A stretch of 64,000 nucleotides of DNA from Flavobacterium daemonense (GTDB lineage Bacteria; Bacteroidota; Bacteroidia; Flavobacteriales; Flavobacteriaceae), in contig NZ_VJYD01000002.1 of the NCBI RefSeq assembly GCF_007341385.1, forward strand, positions 372,001-436,000, in the 5' to 3' direction. The translations under genes and the position numbers were made by a program. Position 1 is the stretch's first letter. Each line of letters starts with the position of its first letter. The notes beneath the pieces were generated by a model. The model did not search any database and had not been told where the DNA came from. It saw nothing but the letters and a program-made list of their open reading frames with translations. Positions 42,888-52,515 of the stretch are shown here, piece by piece.

Positions 42888-43469
42888 ATGAAAAAAGCAT
42901 TAGTAATTATCGGACTTTCAATTTTGGCTGTTTCATGCAATCAGACAGCGGAAGTTAAGGAAGTAAAAACAGCTTACGTAGATACTTCAGTTTTAATGAA
43001 AGAATACACTGAAGCAAAAGACCTAGAAGCTAAATACAAAGCTCAGGCGGAGGAAAAAGGGAGACAACTACAAGCTGAAATTACTCGTTTTAAACAAGAC
43101 GCTGCTAATTTTCAAAGCCAAGCGCAGGCTAATGGTCAGCAATGGGCGCAACAAAGAGGAGCTGAATTGCAAAAAAGAGAGCAACAATTGGGTTATGCTC
43201 AACAAGCTTTATCACAACAATTACAGCAAGAAAGCAGTGTAGAAATGGACTCGTTGGTAAGCGGTGTTAAAAAATTCATCAAAGATTACGGTAAAAAGAA
43301 CGGTTACGCATACATTTACGGTACAGGTGATGCTGCATCAATTTTATATGCTGAAGATAAATTTGATATCACAAAAGAAATCATTAAAGAGCTGAACGAC
43401 AAGTACAAAGCGACTCCAAAAACAGATGCAAAAGCTGAAGCTAAAACTGGAGAAGAAGCTAAAAAATAA
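42888..43469 (+). CDS. OmpH/Skp-like chaperone lipoprotein
   Basis: 193 residues. A lipoprotein signal peptide ends at LAVSC (lipidated Cys17). The mature part is a Gln/Glu/Lys-rich coiled coil (about 40-130) flanked by AYVDTSVLMKEYTEAKDLE and a C-terminal KFIKDYGKKNGYAYIYGTGD segment, which together define the Skp/OmpH family of periplasmic chaperones for outer-membrane proteins. The lipobox is unlike soluble enteric Skp. The tail is Lys/Ala/Glu-rich. It has its own promoter and terminator. Confidence 0.85.
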   Translation: MKKALVIIGLSILAVSCNQTAEVKEVKTAYVDTSVLMKEYTEAKDLEAKYKAQAEEKGRQLQAEITRFKQDAANFQSQAQANGQQWAQQRGAELQKREQQLGYAQQALSQQLQQESSVEMDSLVSGVKKFIKDYGKKNGYAYIYGTGDAASILYAEDKFDITKEIIKELNDKYKATPKTDAKAEAKTGEEAKK

Positions 43470-43496
43470 AACTACCAAAACTAACTAAATTACGCG

Positions 43497-43533
43497 AAAA
43501 ACCTAAATCAGATTCTGATTTAGGTTTTTTTCT
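43497..43533 (+). terminator. terminator of the OmpH-like gene
   Basis: Arms AAAACCTAAATCAGA / TCTGATTTAGGTTTT followed by T. Confidence 0.85.
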
Positions 43534-43574
43534 TTTATAAAAATGCGGTAATTTTGACGTTTAATACCTGCCTA

Positions 43575-45854
43575 ATGCAAAACGTTTCCGAAGCTGCTGC
43601 TTACACCTTACAATTCATCAATCAAACGCAAAAATCGATCTTTCTTACCGGCAAAGCCGGTACAGGAAAAACAACGCTTTTGCGCGAAATTATTGCGACA
43701 ACACACAAAAATACGGTAGTTGTAGCGCCAACAGGTATTGCAGCTTTAAACGCTGGAGGTGTTACGATTCATTCCATGTTTCAGTTGCCATTTTCGGCTT
43801 TTATTCCCACTTATCAAGAGAGTTCGCAGTTTACTGAAACTGTGAAATTTGAGAATAAAGAGTCGCTTCGCCGTCATTTCAAAATGAATAATGTAAAGCG
43901 AAATGTAATTCGGAATATGGAACTTCTGATTATTGATGAAGTCAGTATGCTGCGTGCAGATCTGCTGGATGCTATCGATTTTATGATGCAGACGGTTCGA
44001 AGAAATACGGCTGCTTTTGGTGGCGTTCAAGTGCTTTTTATTGGCGATTTATTGCAGCTTCCGCCCGTAATTCGCGATGAAGAATGGCGAACTTTGCGAA
44101 ATTATTACAAAGGAAAATTCTTTTTTCATTCACATGTAATTCAGAAAAATCCGCCGTTATATATTGAATTATCTAAGATTTATCGTCAAAGCGACGACGT
44201 TTTTATTTCGGTTTTGAATAATCTTCGAAACAATCAAATTACAAAAGAAGATATTCAAGTTTTAAATCAATATGTTAAGCCAGATTTTGATCTAAAGATG
44301 AATCCGGGCTATATCACGCTCACGACCCACAATGCAAAAGCAGATGCCATAAATGAACAGGCAATCAATGATTTGCCTGGAAATGAGTTTTCGTATCAGC
44401 CATTTGTTGTTCACGATTTTCCAGAAAAAATTTTTCCGGTTGAGGAAAATCTGAAGCTTAAAGTAGGCGCGCAAGTGATGTTTGTAAAGAATGATTTATC
44501 GTTTGAAAAAAGATATTTCAACGGTAAAATGGGAATTATAAAATCACTTTCTGCAGAAGAAATTTTTGTTCATTTTCCGGAAGAAAATAAAACAATCGAA
44601 GTTGAAAAATACGAGTGGAAAAACATTCGCTACAAAGTAAACGAACTCACAAAAGAGATTGAAGAAGAAGTTTTAGGTACTTTTGCACATTATCCGTTAA
44701 AACTGGCATGGGCGATTACAGTTCATAAAAGCCAGGGTTTGACTTTTGAGAAAGCTGCGCTTGATGTATCGCAAGTTTTTTTGCCCGGACAGGCGTATGT
44801 CGCACTTTCGCGTTTAACGTCCTTAAACGGGCTTATTTTGCTTTCTTCAATGCAAATGAATGGACTTTCGAACGATCAAGATGTGATGGATTATGCTTTG
44901 AATAAAGCGACAGAAGATGATCTGAAAAACTCCCTTCATTTTGAAACCAAAAATTTTATTCACAACTATTTGATTAACAGTTTTAATTGGACAGATTTAG
45001 CCCAGGAATGGCGCAATCATCGTTTTAGTTATAATGAAAATGCAACTGGATCTGAAAAATCGAAACATTCGGCTTGGGCGCACAAACGTATGGACACAAT
45101 CGAAGCGCTTGTAGATCCTTCGCAGAAATTCATAAATCAGCTAAATAAAATTTTCAGCAATGAAACTGTCGATTTGATTTTTGTTAAAGAAAGAGTAGAG
45201 GCGGCTTATGATTACTTTTTTAAGCCAATGGATAAGCTGGTTACAGATCTTTTGAGTAAAATGGCTGAGATTCAAAAATTCAAAAAAGTCAAGGAATTTT
45301 ACGAAGAATTGTCGTTGCTGGACGATCTGCAGACAAAAGCCGTTTTGCGTTTAATGAAAGCTAAACTTCTCATTGAAATTGTGGTTTCCCGTGAAACAAT
45401 CAGCAAAGATAGTTTGACTTCGCCTGCAATTAAGAATTACAAAACCGATAAAATTTCGAAAATTAGGGAGGATTTCAAAATGAGTAATACAGACATGTTT
45501 CAGGTTGATGAGCCTGTTACACGTTATTCTTCGAAAAAAGCGGATAAATCGGCCGAAAAAATTGTAAAAAAGACAACTGTTGAAGAGACGTATGATCTCT
45601 GGGTTGAGAAAAATTCTATCGAAGATATTGCACGTATGCGTAAACTGACCGTACAAACGGTTGAAACGCATTTGATAAAACTAATTCAGGCCAAAAAGAT
45701 TGATATTGTTGATATTCTTCCAGATGATAAAATTTTGGCACTCCGCAGTGCATTTGAGTTTTATCAAGAAGAATCTTTGAGTCCGCTTAAAGAAAAATAC
45801 GGAGATGAATTTACTTGGGATGAACTTAAAATGTTTAAAGCCAGTATAAATTGA
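43575..45854 (+). CDS. Pif1/RecD-type helicase with C-terminal helix-turn-helix domain
   Basis: 759 residues. Walker A GKAGTGKTT is at about 26-34, Walker B LLIIDEVSM near 117-125, and the HKSQGLTF / YVALSRL motifs of superfamily 1 helicases lie at about 390-425. The C-terminus (about 675-755) holds a winged HTH_40-like domain with DLWVEKNSIEDIARMR and LTVQTVETHLIKL. Pif1-type helicases unwind DNA 5'-3' and resolve G-quadruplexes or R-loops. The upstream TTG at 43554 is less likely than the ATG at 43575. Confidence 0.85.
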   Translation: MQNVSEAAAYTLQFINQTQKSIFLTGKAGTGKTTLLREIIATTHKNTVVVAPTGIAALNAGGVTIHSMFQLPFSAFIPTYQESSQFTETVKFENKESLRRHFKMNNVKRNVIRNMELLIIDEVSMLRADLLDAIDFMMQTVRRNTAAFGGVQVLFIGDLLQLPPVIRDEEWRTLRNYYKGKFFFHSHVIQKNPPLYIELSKIYRQSDDVFISVLNNLRNNQITKEDIQVLNQYVKPDFDLKMNPGYITLTTHNAKADAINEQAINDLPGNEFSYQPFVVHDFPEKIFPVEENLKLKVGAQVMFVKNDLSFEKRYFNGKMGIIKSLSAEEIFVHFPEENKTIEVEKYEWKNIRYKVNELTKEIEEEVLGTFAHYPLKLAWAITVHKSQGLTFEKAALDVSQVFLPGQAYVALSRLTSLNGLILLSSMQMNGLSNDQDVMDYALNKATEDDLKNSLHFETKNFIHNYLINSFNWTDLAQEWRNHRFSYNENATGSEKSKHSAWAHKRMDTIEALVDPSQKFINQLNKIFSNETVDLIFVKERVEAAYDYFFKPMDKLVTDLLSKMAEIQKFKKVKEFYEELSLLDDLQTKAVLRLMKAKLLIEIVVSRETISKDSLTSPAIKNYKTDKISKIREDFKMSNTDMFQVDEPVTRYSSKKADKSAEKIVKKTTVEETYDLWVEKNSIEDIARMRKLTVQTVETHLIKLIQAKKIDIVDILPDDKILALRSAFEFYQEESLSPLKEKYGDEFTWDELKMFKASIN

Positions 45855-46043
45855 TTTTTAGATTTTAGATTTTCTATAAAAACATTATGTAAAATAGAAA
45901 GTAATAAACAATTTTGTTTGACTTAGAATTGTTCCACGATAAACAAAATAGAGGTGGCATTAAACAAGAAAATGACTTAATTTAATTTGATTATATTTGG
46001 TTGTTTTTGTGATAGTTAGTTTTTATTAAAAAATATTTTTAAG

Positions 46044-46805
46044 ATGAAAAGAAGCTATTTATTTTTAATCCTATCTATTTTAATCAACAATTATGCATCT
46101 GCTCAGGATTCTAATACAGAGTATCAGATTTTTGTAAAACGGTTTATTGAAAACGTAAAAGACAACAAAAAAGAAGCGTTGGCAGATCTGGTTGTTTACC
46201 CATTGAATCGCGAATATCCAATACCTGATATAATCGACAAAGCCGATTTTATAAAGCGATACGACGAAGTATTTGACGCTAATTTCAAAGATGAAATCAT
46301 AAAATCTAATCCTGAAAAAAATTGGTATGATATGGGTTTGCGGGGCACAATGCTTGACAAGGGAAGCATTTGGCTAGATGTAGACGGAAGGTTGACGGCG
46401 GTGAACTATTTGTCGAAATTTGAAATTGATCTTAGAAAGAAACTGATTGCTGCGCAGAAAAATGATTTACATGAAAGTATCGCTTATTTCCAGACTCCAA
46501 TATGCATTTTAGAAACTGAAAAATTTATCATCAGAATTGATGACCTCGGTAAAAATAATTACCGTTTCGTATCATGGCCCGTTGGAAAAAAGATGAGCGA
46601 AAAGCCCTATATGATTCTTTCTAGCGGAAAACTTATTGTTGAAGGTATTGGTGGAAATCATCAATATGAATTTACAAACGATAAGTATACTTATGAGTGT
46701 GCAATTATAATTGTAGGCGAAAAAAATTCGCCTCCGGCTCGATTTACTATATATCAAGGCGGAAAAAAAATACTTATTCAAGATGCCAAAATTGTTTCAC
46801 GATAA
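46044..46805 (+). CDS. secreted protein of unknown function
   Basis: 253 residues with a signal peptide (MKRSYLFLILSILINNYASA). The mature protein begins with a helical segment (YQIFVKRFIENVKDNKKEAL) and a region KADFIKRYDEVFDANF that recalls small periplasmic SnoaL/NTF2-like domains, followed by a beta-rich half. No confident family. A TATATTTG box lies at 45992-45999, and a symmetric terminator shared with the convergent gene follows. Confidence 0.6.
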   Translation: MKRSYLFLILSILINNYASAQDSNTEYQIFVKRFIENVKDNKKEALADLVVYPLNREYPIPDIIDKADFIKRYDEVFDANFKDEIIKSNPEKNWYDMGLRGTMLDKGSIWLDVDGRLTAVNYLSKFEIDLRKKLIAAQKNDLHESIAYFQTPICILETEKFIIRIDDLGKNNYRFVSWPVGKKMSEKPYMILSSGKLIVEGIGGNHQYEFTNDKYTYECAIIIVGEKNSPPARFTIYQGGKKILIQDAKIVSR

Positions 46806-46842
46806 ACAAAAAGCCTATTCAAATCGAATAGGCTTTTTGTTT
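46804..46842. terminator. bidirectional terminator
   Basis: Seventeen-nucleotide arms (46804-46820, 46826-46842), core AAGCCTATTC / GAATAGGCTT, with A and T runs. It separates two convergent genes. Confidence 0.88.
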
Positions 46843-47308
46843 ACAATGCTGAAAGCACCTTTTCAAGGTCTTTTTCTTGCGTTATTTGCGTTAATTTTAG
46901 TTTTTGAATACTTACCTCGTTTTCTTTGACTTTTAACCGCTGTTTCGCTATTTCTTCTTCTGATATGGAAGTTATCGTGATCTTATTTTCTATTTTTTGA
47001 TTTTCATGCTCAAGCTTGGTGATTTTGTCTTTTGTGGAGTTTAGATTATTTTCAGACTTGCTAAGGTTTTTTCTTCGAGATTCGATTTCCTTTTTCTGCT
47101 TTTCAATTTCTTTTTGCTGTCTGTTTAAATCAGAAATTTGATCGTCAAGTTTTTTGTGATTTTCTGCTGAAATGCGCTTTGTTTCCAATACAGCTTTTTG
47201 AAATTCCACTTCTATTTGCGCTTGGGTTTTGTTAATTTGTTGTGCAATAAAGTATTGCGAATTTAAAAATACCAATGCAATTGCAACTGTTTTAAATAAA
47301 TTTTTCAT
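46841..47308 (-). CDS. secreted coiled-coil protein
   Basis: 155 residues. A signal peptide (hydrophobic 9-22, ending FIAQ) precedes an almost continuous heptad-like Lys/Glu/Gln/Asn coiled coil (about 25-150). No catalytic motif. Probably a periplasmic structural or scaffolding protein. It is 126 bp from the upstream SPOR gene on the same strand, but a terminator lies in between, so it is likely separately transcribed. Confidence 0.65.
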   Translation of the reverse strand: MKNLFKTVAIALVFLNSQYFIAQQINKTQAQIEVEFQKAVLETKRISAENHKKLDDQISDLNRQQKEIEKQKKEIESRRKNLSKSENNLNSTKDKITKLEHENQKIENKITITSISEEEIAKQRLKVKENEVSIQKLKLTQITQEKDLEKVLSAL

Positions 47309-47395
47309 CGTTTTTTAAGTTTATCAAAAACTAAATTTAGATGACGAAACTTTTTAAAACCGAATCTTTAAGTTTTTAAAACAACAGAATAAGGC

Positions 47396-47428
47396 AAAAA
47401 AAAACCTATTCGGAAGAATAGGTTTTTT
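47396..47428 (-). terminator. terminator of the HU/SPOR gene
   Basis: AAAACCTATTC / GAATAGGTTTT with loop GGAA; the T run is on the minus strand, 3' of the SPOR gene. Confidence 0.82.
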
Positions 47429-47434
47429 AGAAAT

Positions 47435-48400
47435 TTATAAGTTTTCGACTAAGATCCAAGCATCTGGATTTTCACCTTTTTGTATTTCTTTTTGCGCTTT
47501 AGTAGCTTCGGCCATTGTGGCATAACTTCCGTACAAAACAGGAAATAGACCATGTTTGTTTTCGCCAAGCATACGCGCTTTATAACCATCTTTGATCAAT
47601 TGATTATATGCTTTTCTTGCATTTTCTTCACTTCTAAAAGCACCAGCCATAATGTGATATGGCATTAATTTATTTTCAGGAGATTCAACTTTTGCAGAAT
47701 CAACCGAAAGCGTTACCGCTGGCAAAGGATTTTGAATGAAAAAAGTCGCTTCTTGAATTTTGTTTTCTACTTTTTTCTGAACTGCGCTTTCGACAACTAA
47801 TGTTTGAGTAGCAATTTGATTTTGATATAATGGGTATCCAATACTTCCTGTAATTCCAAGTCCAAGAACAAAAATCGCAGCATATTTCAAGAATGGATTT
47901 GATGAACGTGTTTCTTCCTCATCATACAGAGCGACAGTTTCTCTTGTAGAGATTTCTTCAGGTTTGCGTACAAGAACCTCTTTTTTGATGACTGGAGAAA
48001 TAAATGGACTAAGCCCAAACGAAGTTGCTAAATAGTTCGTTTGATCATTTGGAGTGAAAATGATGTTTTTTTCCGAATTCAAACGAATTTCACCAATGTT
48101 TTTTAAACTTATTGTGCCATCTTCTTCAAGTGTTTTCTGCCAGCTTAAAACTTCAAAAGCAATAGCGCTTACTGCAAAACCATATGATGTTTTTTCAGCA
48201 TTTGCGATATGATTAGCAAGCAAACCGTCATTGTTTTTCAAATGACTGTTGAAAGTGATCATTTTTTTTGGAGGAGAAAACGAATTGGTGTTTTCATTCA
48301 CTTGCGCTGATTGAATTTCTGTTAAAAAAGCACCAAAGCCTGGAACCGTTACACACTGATAACGATACAATAACTGTCCTATGTAAGTTTCGATTTTCAT
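47435..48400 (-). CDS. HU-CCDC81 and SPOR domain membrane protein
   Basis: 321 residues. Two HU-CCDC81-type bacterial domains (about 1-55 and 60-135, with LLYRYQCVTVPGFGAFLTE and ISLKNIGEIRLN) lie on the cytoplasmic side. One membrane helix (about 177-195) follows, then a linker and a SPOR domain (about 245-318, YHIMAGAFRSEENARKAYNQ region). SPOR domains bind denuded septal peptidoglycan, while the HU-like part could bind DNA or filaments, so the protein may connect the nucleoid to the division septum (inference). Confidence 0.88.
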   Translation of the reverse strand: MKIETYIGQLLYRYQCVTVPGFGAFLTEIQSAQVNENTNSFSPPKKMITFNSHLKNNDGLLANHIANAEKTSYGFAVSAIAFEVLSWQKTLEEDGTISLKNIGEIRLNSEKNIIFTPNDQTNYLATSFGLSPFISPVIKKEVLVRKPEEISTRETVALYDEEETRSSNPFLKYAAIFVLGLGITGSIGYPLYQNQIATQTLVVESAVQKKVENKIQEATFFIQNPLPAVTLSVDSAKVESPENKLMPYHIMAGAFRSEENARKAYNQLIKDGYKARMLGENKHGLFPVLYGSYATMAEATKAQKEIQKGENPDAWILVENL

Positions 48401-48638
48401 AGTAACAAAGTTATGGAACGGATATAGTTATCAAAATTTTATTCACAATTTTTATTAACAATTGAGATTATTTTATAGATAATTAATTGTCAATTATTTA
48501 ACTAATGCAAATTATAATTTTTAAAAACATATAAATTATAAAACCTTAAATTTATTAAGAAATTACTTTATTTTAACCATATTTGCCATTTGAAATCATT
48601 TTAATTTTTAATTCTATTTTACATAATATTTTCAAACA

Positions 48639-49739
48639 ATGTCAGACCAAGAATTATTTTACTTGTTAGCCCTGCTCAAAGTCGATGGAGTGGGAGATAT
48701 TATGGCGAAAAAATTATTGACGCACTGCGGAAATGCAGAGGCAGTTTTTAAAACAAAGTCGGCGCAAATTGCTGGTATTGATGGTGTAGGTTCTATTTTG
48801 CTTAAAAATTTAAAAGATAAATCGGTTTTTGAAAAAGCGAGTCAGGAATTAGAATTTATAAAAGCCGATAAAATAAACGTTTCTTATTTTCAAGACTCAA
48901 ATTATCCCGATCGTTTAAAACATTGTATTGATTCGCCGGTTTTGCTTTTTACTTCTGGGAATATAAATTTAAAGGAGAAAAAACTCATTAGTATTGTGGG
49001 AACAAGACAAGTAACATCGTACGGAATCGATTTTTGCAAAAAATTAATTGAAGATCTTGTGCCGCTTGATCCCGTTATTGTGAGCGGATTTGCTTATGGC
49101 GTTGATATTGTGGCTTATCAAATCGCGATGGAAAACGGCTTGCAAACGATTGGAGTTTTGGCCCATGGATTGAATCAGATTTATCCAAAAACGCATAAAA
49201 AATACATGGCAAAAATGGAAGAAAACGGCGGTTTTATTACAGAGTTTTGGAGTTCTTCAAATCCAGATAAAGAGAAATTTGTACGCCGAAATCGGATCGT
49301 AGCGGGCATGACCGAGGCGACAATTGTAATCGAATCAGCAGACAAAGGTGGTTCATTAATAACCGCCAATTTAGCAAATGATTATAACCGCGAAGTTTTT
49401 GCCGTTCCCGGACGCGTGACCGACAGATATAGCCAAGGTTGCAACAATCTGATCAAAACACAAAAAGCGAATGTTTTAACGAGCGCCGCCGATTTGATTT
49501 ATATTCTGAATTGAGATCTTGAAAATAAACCAAAAGCTATTCAAAGACAGTTATTTATAGAGTTGAATCCAGACGAAGAAATCATTTATAATTTCTTGCT
49601 TAAAAACGGAAAAGAGCTTTTAGATATCATTGCTTTGGAGTGTAATTTTCCAATTTTTAAAATATCTGGTGTTCTTTTAAATATGGAACTTAAAGGCTTG
49701 ATTCGGCCTTTGCCAGGCAAAATTTTCGAGGCAATTTAA
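48639..49739 (+). pseudogene. dprA: DNA-processing protein DprA, interrupted by an in-frame TGA
   Basis: The first frame (48639-49514, 291 residues) has an HhH region, then the Rossmann fold with GTRQVTSYG, SGFAYGVDIVAYQ, the RNRIVAGM motif and ADKGGSLITA, all DprA hallmarks. It stops at TGA 49512-49514 after DLIYILN. The same frame then continues without a break from 49515 to TAA 49737-49739, encoding DLENKPKAIQRQLF and a winged-helix end (KGLIRPLPGKIFEAI), the normal DprA C-terminus. Family members usually have Trp (TGG) at the stop position, so one base change explains it. DprA loads RecA on incoming DNA in transformation. The truncated product keeps the catalytic-like core but lacks the C-terminal domain. 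Confidence 0.85.
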
Positions 49740-49811
49740 CGCGTTTTTAACAGAAAAATTAGGATTAAATGAATTAAAGAATATATTTGTTTAACCAAAA
49801 ACCTAATTTAA

Positions 49812-50669
49812 ATGAATATAATTGAACTATTTGAAAATGCCGGAATCTACAGAGAAAACCTGAGAGATTTTAGCGCAGAAGACATCGAAAAAGCAAGAAG
49901 ACAGTTTGAAATTGAACGCTCAGGAAACGCAAATATGCAGCCTGATCTTGGCGAAAATTTAATTTTAGCTATGAATAATTTCCCTGGACAGCTTTTATTT
50001 ATTTCGAATAATCGAATCTTATATAACTTTTTTGCTAAGAAGAATTATTCGCGAAACAGATTTAGTTCTGATTATACAGCTTCTTCTAGCAAAGCTGATG
50101 TTCAAGCTTTTATAGATAAGTTTTTGTCTAAAGATCTGGATTTGATTTTAGACCAATATATGTCACAAAATAGATTCGATACTATTGATGATTTTCTTAT
50201 GGTGAAAGAATATTTGCCTGAAAATTCACTGGAAAATTTAAGCAAAAAAGTGTCTGAAAAACTGGATTTTGCTACTGCTGTAATTAATGGAAATATGCAG
50301 ATAAGTGCTATAAGCGAGACAGTTGAATTTTTAAAATACCGAAGTTTTTACATTTTAGCCTCTCATTTCAGATCTGTTGAAAAGGACGAAAAAGTAAAAG
50401 CGGTTTATAGCAAAGTTTATAATTTGCACAGTAATTCGGCGGTAAGACATGAATTGATAAATCCAATGATTTCATCCTTAGTGAATTATAATGCAGTTAA
50501 TATTGACTTGAATAATTTATTCCGAAAAAATAAAGACGCTCTTGATCTTGCAACCGAAAGAGCAAACGACTCTGGAGGTTCTTCTAGTTATTCAGGATGG
50601 TCAGTATTTGTGGTTATAATCGTAGTTATCCGACTGATTTTACTCTTGGCAAGACTAGGTAGAGCATAA
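49812..50669 (+). CDS. protein of unknown function with C-terminal membrane anchor
   Basis: 285 residues, mainly helical and charged, with no signal peptide. A Ser/Gly-rich linker (SGGSSSYSGW) precedes one C-terminal membrane helix (VFVVIIVVIRLILLLARL), suggesting a tail-anchored cytoplasmic protein. I recognise no family. A TATATTTG box lies at 49782-49789. It converges on trpS with a shared terminator. Confidence 0.6.
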   Translation: MNIIELFENAGIYRENLRDFSAEDIEKARRQFEIERSGNANMQPDLGENLILAMNNFPGQLLFISNNRILYNFFAKKNYSRNRFSSDYTASSSKADVQAFIDKFLSKDLDLILDQYMSQNRFDTIDDFLMVKEYLPENSLENLSKKVSEKLDFATAVINGNMQISAISETVEFLKYRSFYILASHFRSVEKDEKVKAVYSKVYNLHSNSAVRHELINPMISSLVNYNAVNIDLNNLFRKNKDALDLATERANDSGGSSSYSGWSVFVVIIVVIRLILLLARLGRA

Positions 50670-50681
50670 CATATAATTCAA

Positions 50682-50723
50682 AATAAAAAAGCCTGAAAGA
50701 TTCATTTTTTCAGGCTTTTTATT
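50682..50723. terminator. bidirectional terminator
   Basis: AAAAAGCCTGAAA / TTTCAGGCTTTTT arms with flanking A and T runs between two convergent genes. Confidence 0.85.
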
Positions 50724-50729
50724 TGATTC

Positions 50730-51704
50730 TTATTTTTGAAATCCAAGAACATCTCGAACTTTTGCCAAAACGCCGTCGGCAGCAACAGAAGCTTTTGAAG
50801 CACCTTTTTTCAGCAAGGCATCAACTTCGTCAAGATTGTTTATGTAGTAATTGTATTTTTCTCTTTCTGTTTTGAATTTTTCGGTAATCAATTCAAACAA
50901 AGCTTGTTTAGCATGTCCATAACCATAATTTCCGCCTAGATAATTGGCTCTCATTTCGGCGATTTGAGTTTCATTTGCTAATAAAGAATAAATTGCAAAA
51001 GCGTTGCAAGTATCAGGATTTTTTGGTTCTTCAAGTGGCGTACTGTCCGTTTCGATGCTCATAACTTGTTTGCGTAAAACTTTATCATCCAAGAAAATAT
51101 TGATAATATTATTGGCCGATTTACTCATTTTTCCCCCATTGGTTCCCGGAATCAACATGCTGTCTTCTTGAATTTTAGCTTCTGGAATTACAAATATTTC
51201 TCCCATTTGATGGTTAAAACGAGAAGCGACATCACGCGTGATTTCTATATGTTGCAATTGGTCTTTTCCAACAGGTACAAACTCAGCATCATACAACAAA
51301 ATATCAGCAGCCATTAACATCGGATAGGTAAAAAGTCCGGCATTAACGTCGTCTAAACGATCTGATTTATCTTTAAAAGAATGTGCCAAAGTCAATCTTT
51401 GGAACGGAAAAAAACAGCTTAAATACCAAGTCAATTCTGCTGTTTGAGCCACATCAGACTGTCTGTAAAAAGTTACTTTATCAGGATTTAATCCGCAAGC
51501 AAGCCAAGCCGCAGCGGTGCTATAAGTGTTTTCTCTTAAAGTTTTGCCGTCTTTAATTTGTGTAATTGAATGTAAATCAGCAATAAACAAATAAGATTCG
51601 TTCGCCGGATTGTTTGATAATTCAATCGCCGGAATAATTGCGCCTAATAAATTTCCTAAATGTGGTGTTCCCGTACTTTGAACGCCAGTAAGTATTTTTG
51701 CCAT
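50730..51704 (-). CDS. trpS: tryptophan--tRNA ligase
   Basis: A 324-residue class I synthetase. The N-terminal GVQSTGTPHLGNLLGA (7-22) carries the TxxxHLGN version of HIGH, and GGKMSKS (about 191-197) is the KMSKS loop. Length is normal. It charges tRNA-Trp. It is transcribed alone, converging on the tail-anchored gene. Confidence 0.95.
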   Translation of the reverse strand: MAKILTGVQSTGTPHLGNLLGAIIPAIELSNNPANESYLFIADLHSITQIKDGKTLRENTYSTAAAWLACGLNPDKVTFYRQSDVAQTAELTWYLSCFFPFQRLTLAHSFKDKSDRLDDVNAGLFTYPMLMAADILLYDAEFVPVGKDQLQHIEITRDVASRFNHQMGEIFVIPEAKIQEDSMLIPGTNGGKMSKSANNIINIFLDDKVLRKQVMSIETDSTPLEEPKNPDTCNAFAIYSLLANETQIAEMRANYLGGNYGYGHAKQALFELITEKFKTEREKYNYYINNLDEVDALLKKGASKASVAADGVLAKVRDVLGFQK

Positions 51705-51786
51705 TTTAGTTTTTCTTATTCTTGAACTGCAAAGGTCGTGATGTTTTTTTTAACCGCAAAACCTGTATAGTTTTAATGCTTTATTG

Positions 51787-52440
51787 TGTTTTTTAACGCA
51801 AAGTGCACAAAGGTTTTTCGCAGAGTAAAGAAGTTATATTTATTGAGGTTTGCTTTGCAATAAGTTTTCAAAGCTTCTGTTTTAAGTTAATTTTTATGCA
51901 ATTTTTGGATCGCGTTGATTGTTTTAAAATATAAGAAAATATTTATAAATTTACCTTTTTTTTAATATGACAGAAAACGAAATATCAACTATTATCATTG
52001 GGTTTCCTATTGAAATTCATAAAAAACTTGGACCAGGTTTATTAGAGAATGTCTATAAAGAATGTTTGTTTTATAAAATTAAGAAGAGTGGACTTCTTGT
52101 AGAGAAAGAAAAAGCAATGCCTTTAATTTTTGAAGAAGTTCGACTTGAGTGTGGTTTTCGTATTGATTTGCTTGTAGAAAACAAATTCCTTATTGAAATT
52201 AAAAGTGTAGAATCTCTTAACCTAAATCATTTAGCGCAAACATTAACGTATTTAAAATTAGGAAACTACAAACTCGGCTTGCTTATAAATTTCAATGAAA
52301 CCCTGCTGAAAAATGGAATAAGAAAAGTCATCAATAATTTAAAGATAAAGCTTTGAGAACTTACTGCAAAGCAATCTTCCCAAAGAAATATAACTTCTTT
52401 ACTCTGCGAAAAACCTTTGCGTACTTTGCGTTAAAAAACA
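51787..52440. mobile_element. 654-bp element: GxxExxY gene framed by long inverted repeats
   Basis: The outer 55-nt arms (51787-51841 and 52386-52440) are inverted copies with two mismatches. A second, slightly less exact inner pair (about 51849-51876 and 52349-52375; TTGCTTTGCA type) extends the repeats to about 90 bp each and runs into the 3' end of the gene. The only gene inside is a PD-(D/E)XK-like GxxExxY protein. No transposase is present. The outer end contains the TTTTAACGCAAAG motif frequent in flavobacterial spacers. Mobility is inferred. Confidence 0.7.
51967..52356 (+). CDS. GxxExxY protein, PD-(D/E)XK nuclease-like
   Basis: 129 residues. GPGLLENVY (22-30) contains the G-x-x-E-x-x-Y signature. 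RIDLLVENKFLIEIKSVE supplies Asp67, Glu77 and Lys79, the spacing of a PD-(D/E)XK active site, and HLAQTLTYLKL (88-98) matches the following helix of that fold. Family members are small, of unknown biological role, and widespread in environmental bacteria. Its position inside long inverted repeats suggests it is mobilised with them, or acts on them. Nuclease activity is a prediction. Confidence 0.85.
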   Translation: MTENEISTIIIGFPIEIHKKLGPGLLENVYKECLFYKIKKSGLLVEKEKAMPLIFEEVRLECGFRIDLLVENKFLIEIKSVESLNLNHLAQTLTYLKLGNYKLGLLINFNETLLKNGIRKVINNLKIKL

Positions 52441-52502
52441 TTCAGACTTTTAAAATAAAAATTTGCAATAAAAAAACGCTGTAAAAATCATTATGGTTTT
52501 AT

Positions 52503-52510
52503 TACATTTG
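52503..52510 (+). promoter_or_regulatory. -7 box very close to the plsC start
   Basis: TACATTTG matches TAnnTTTG and ends five bases before the ATG at 52516. If used, the transcript would be leaderless or nearly so. No good -33 box was seen. Confidence 0.35.
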
Positions 52511-52515
52511 AAACT

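Noticed and set aside
45384..45399. parS-like GGTTTCCCGTGAAACA in the helicase gene
   Set aside because: The palindromic centre is broken (CCCGTG), so ParB binding is doubtful.
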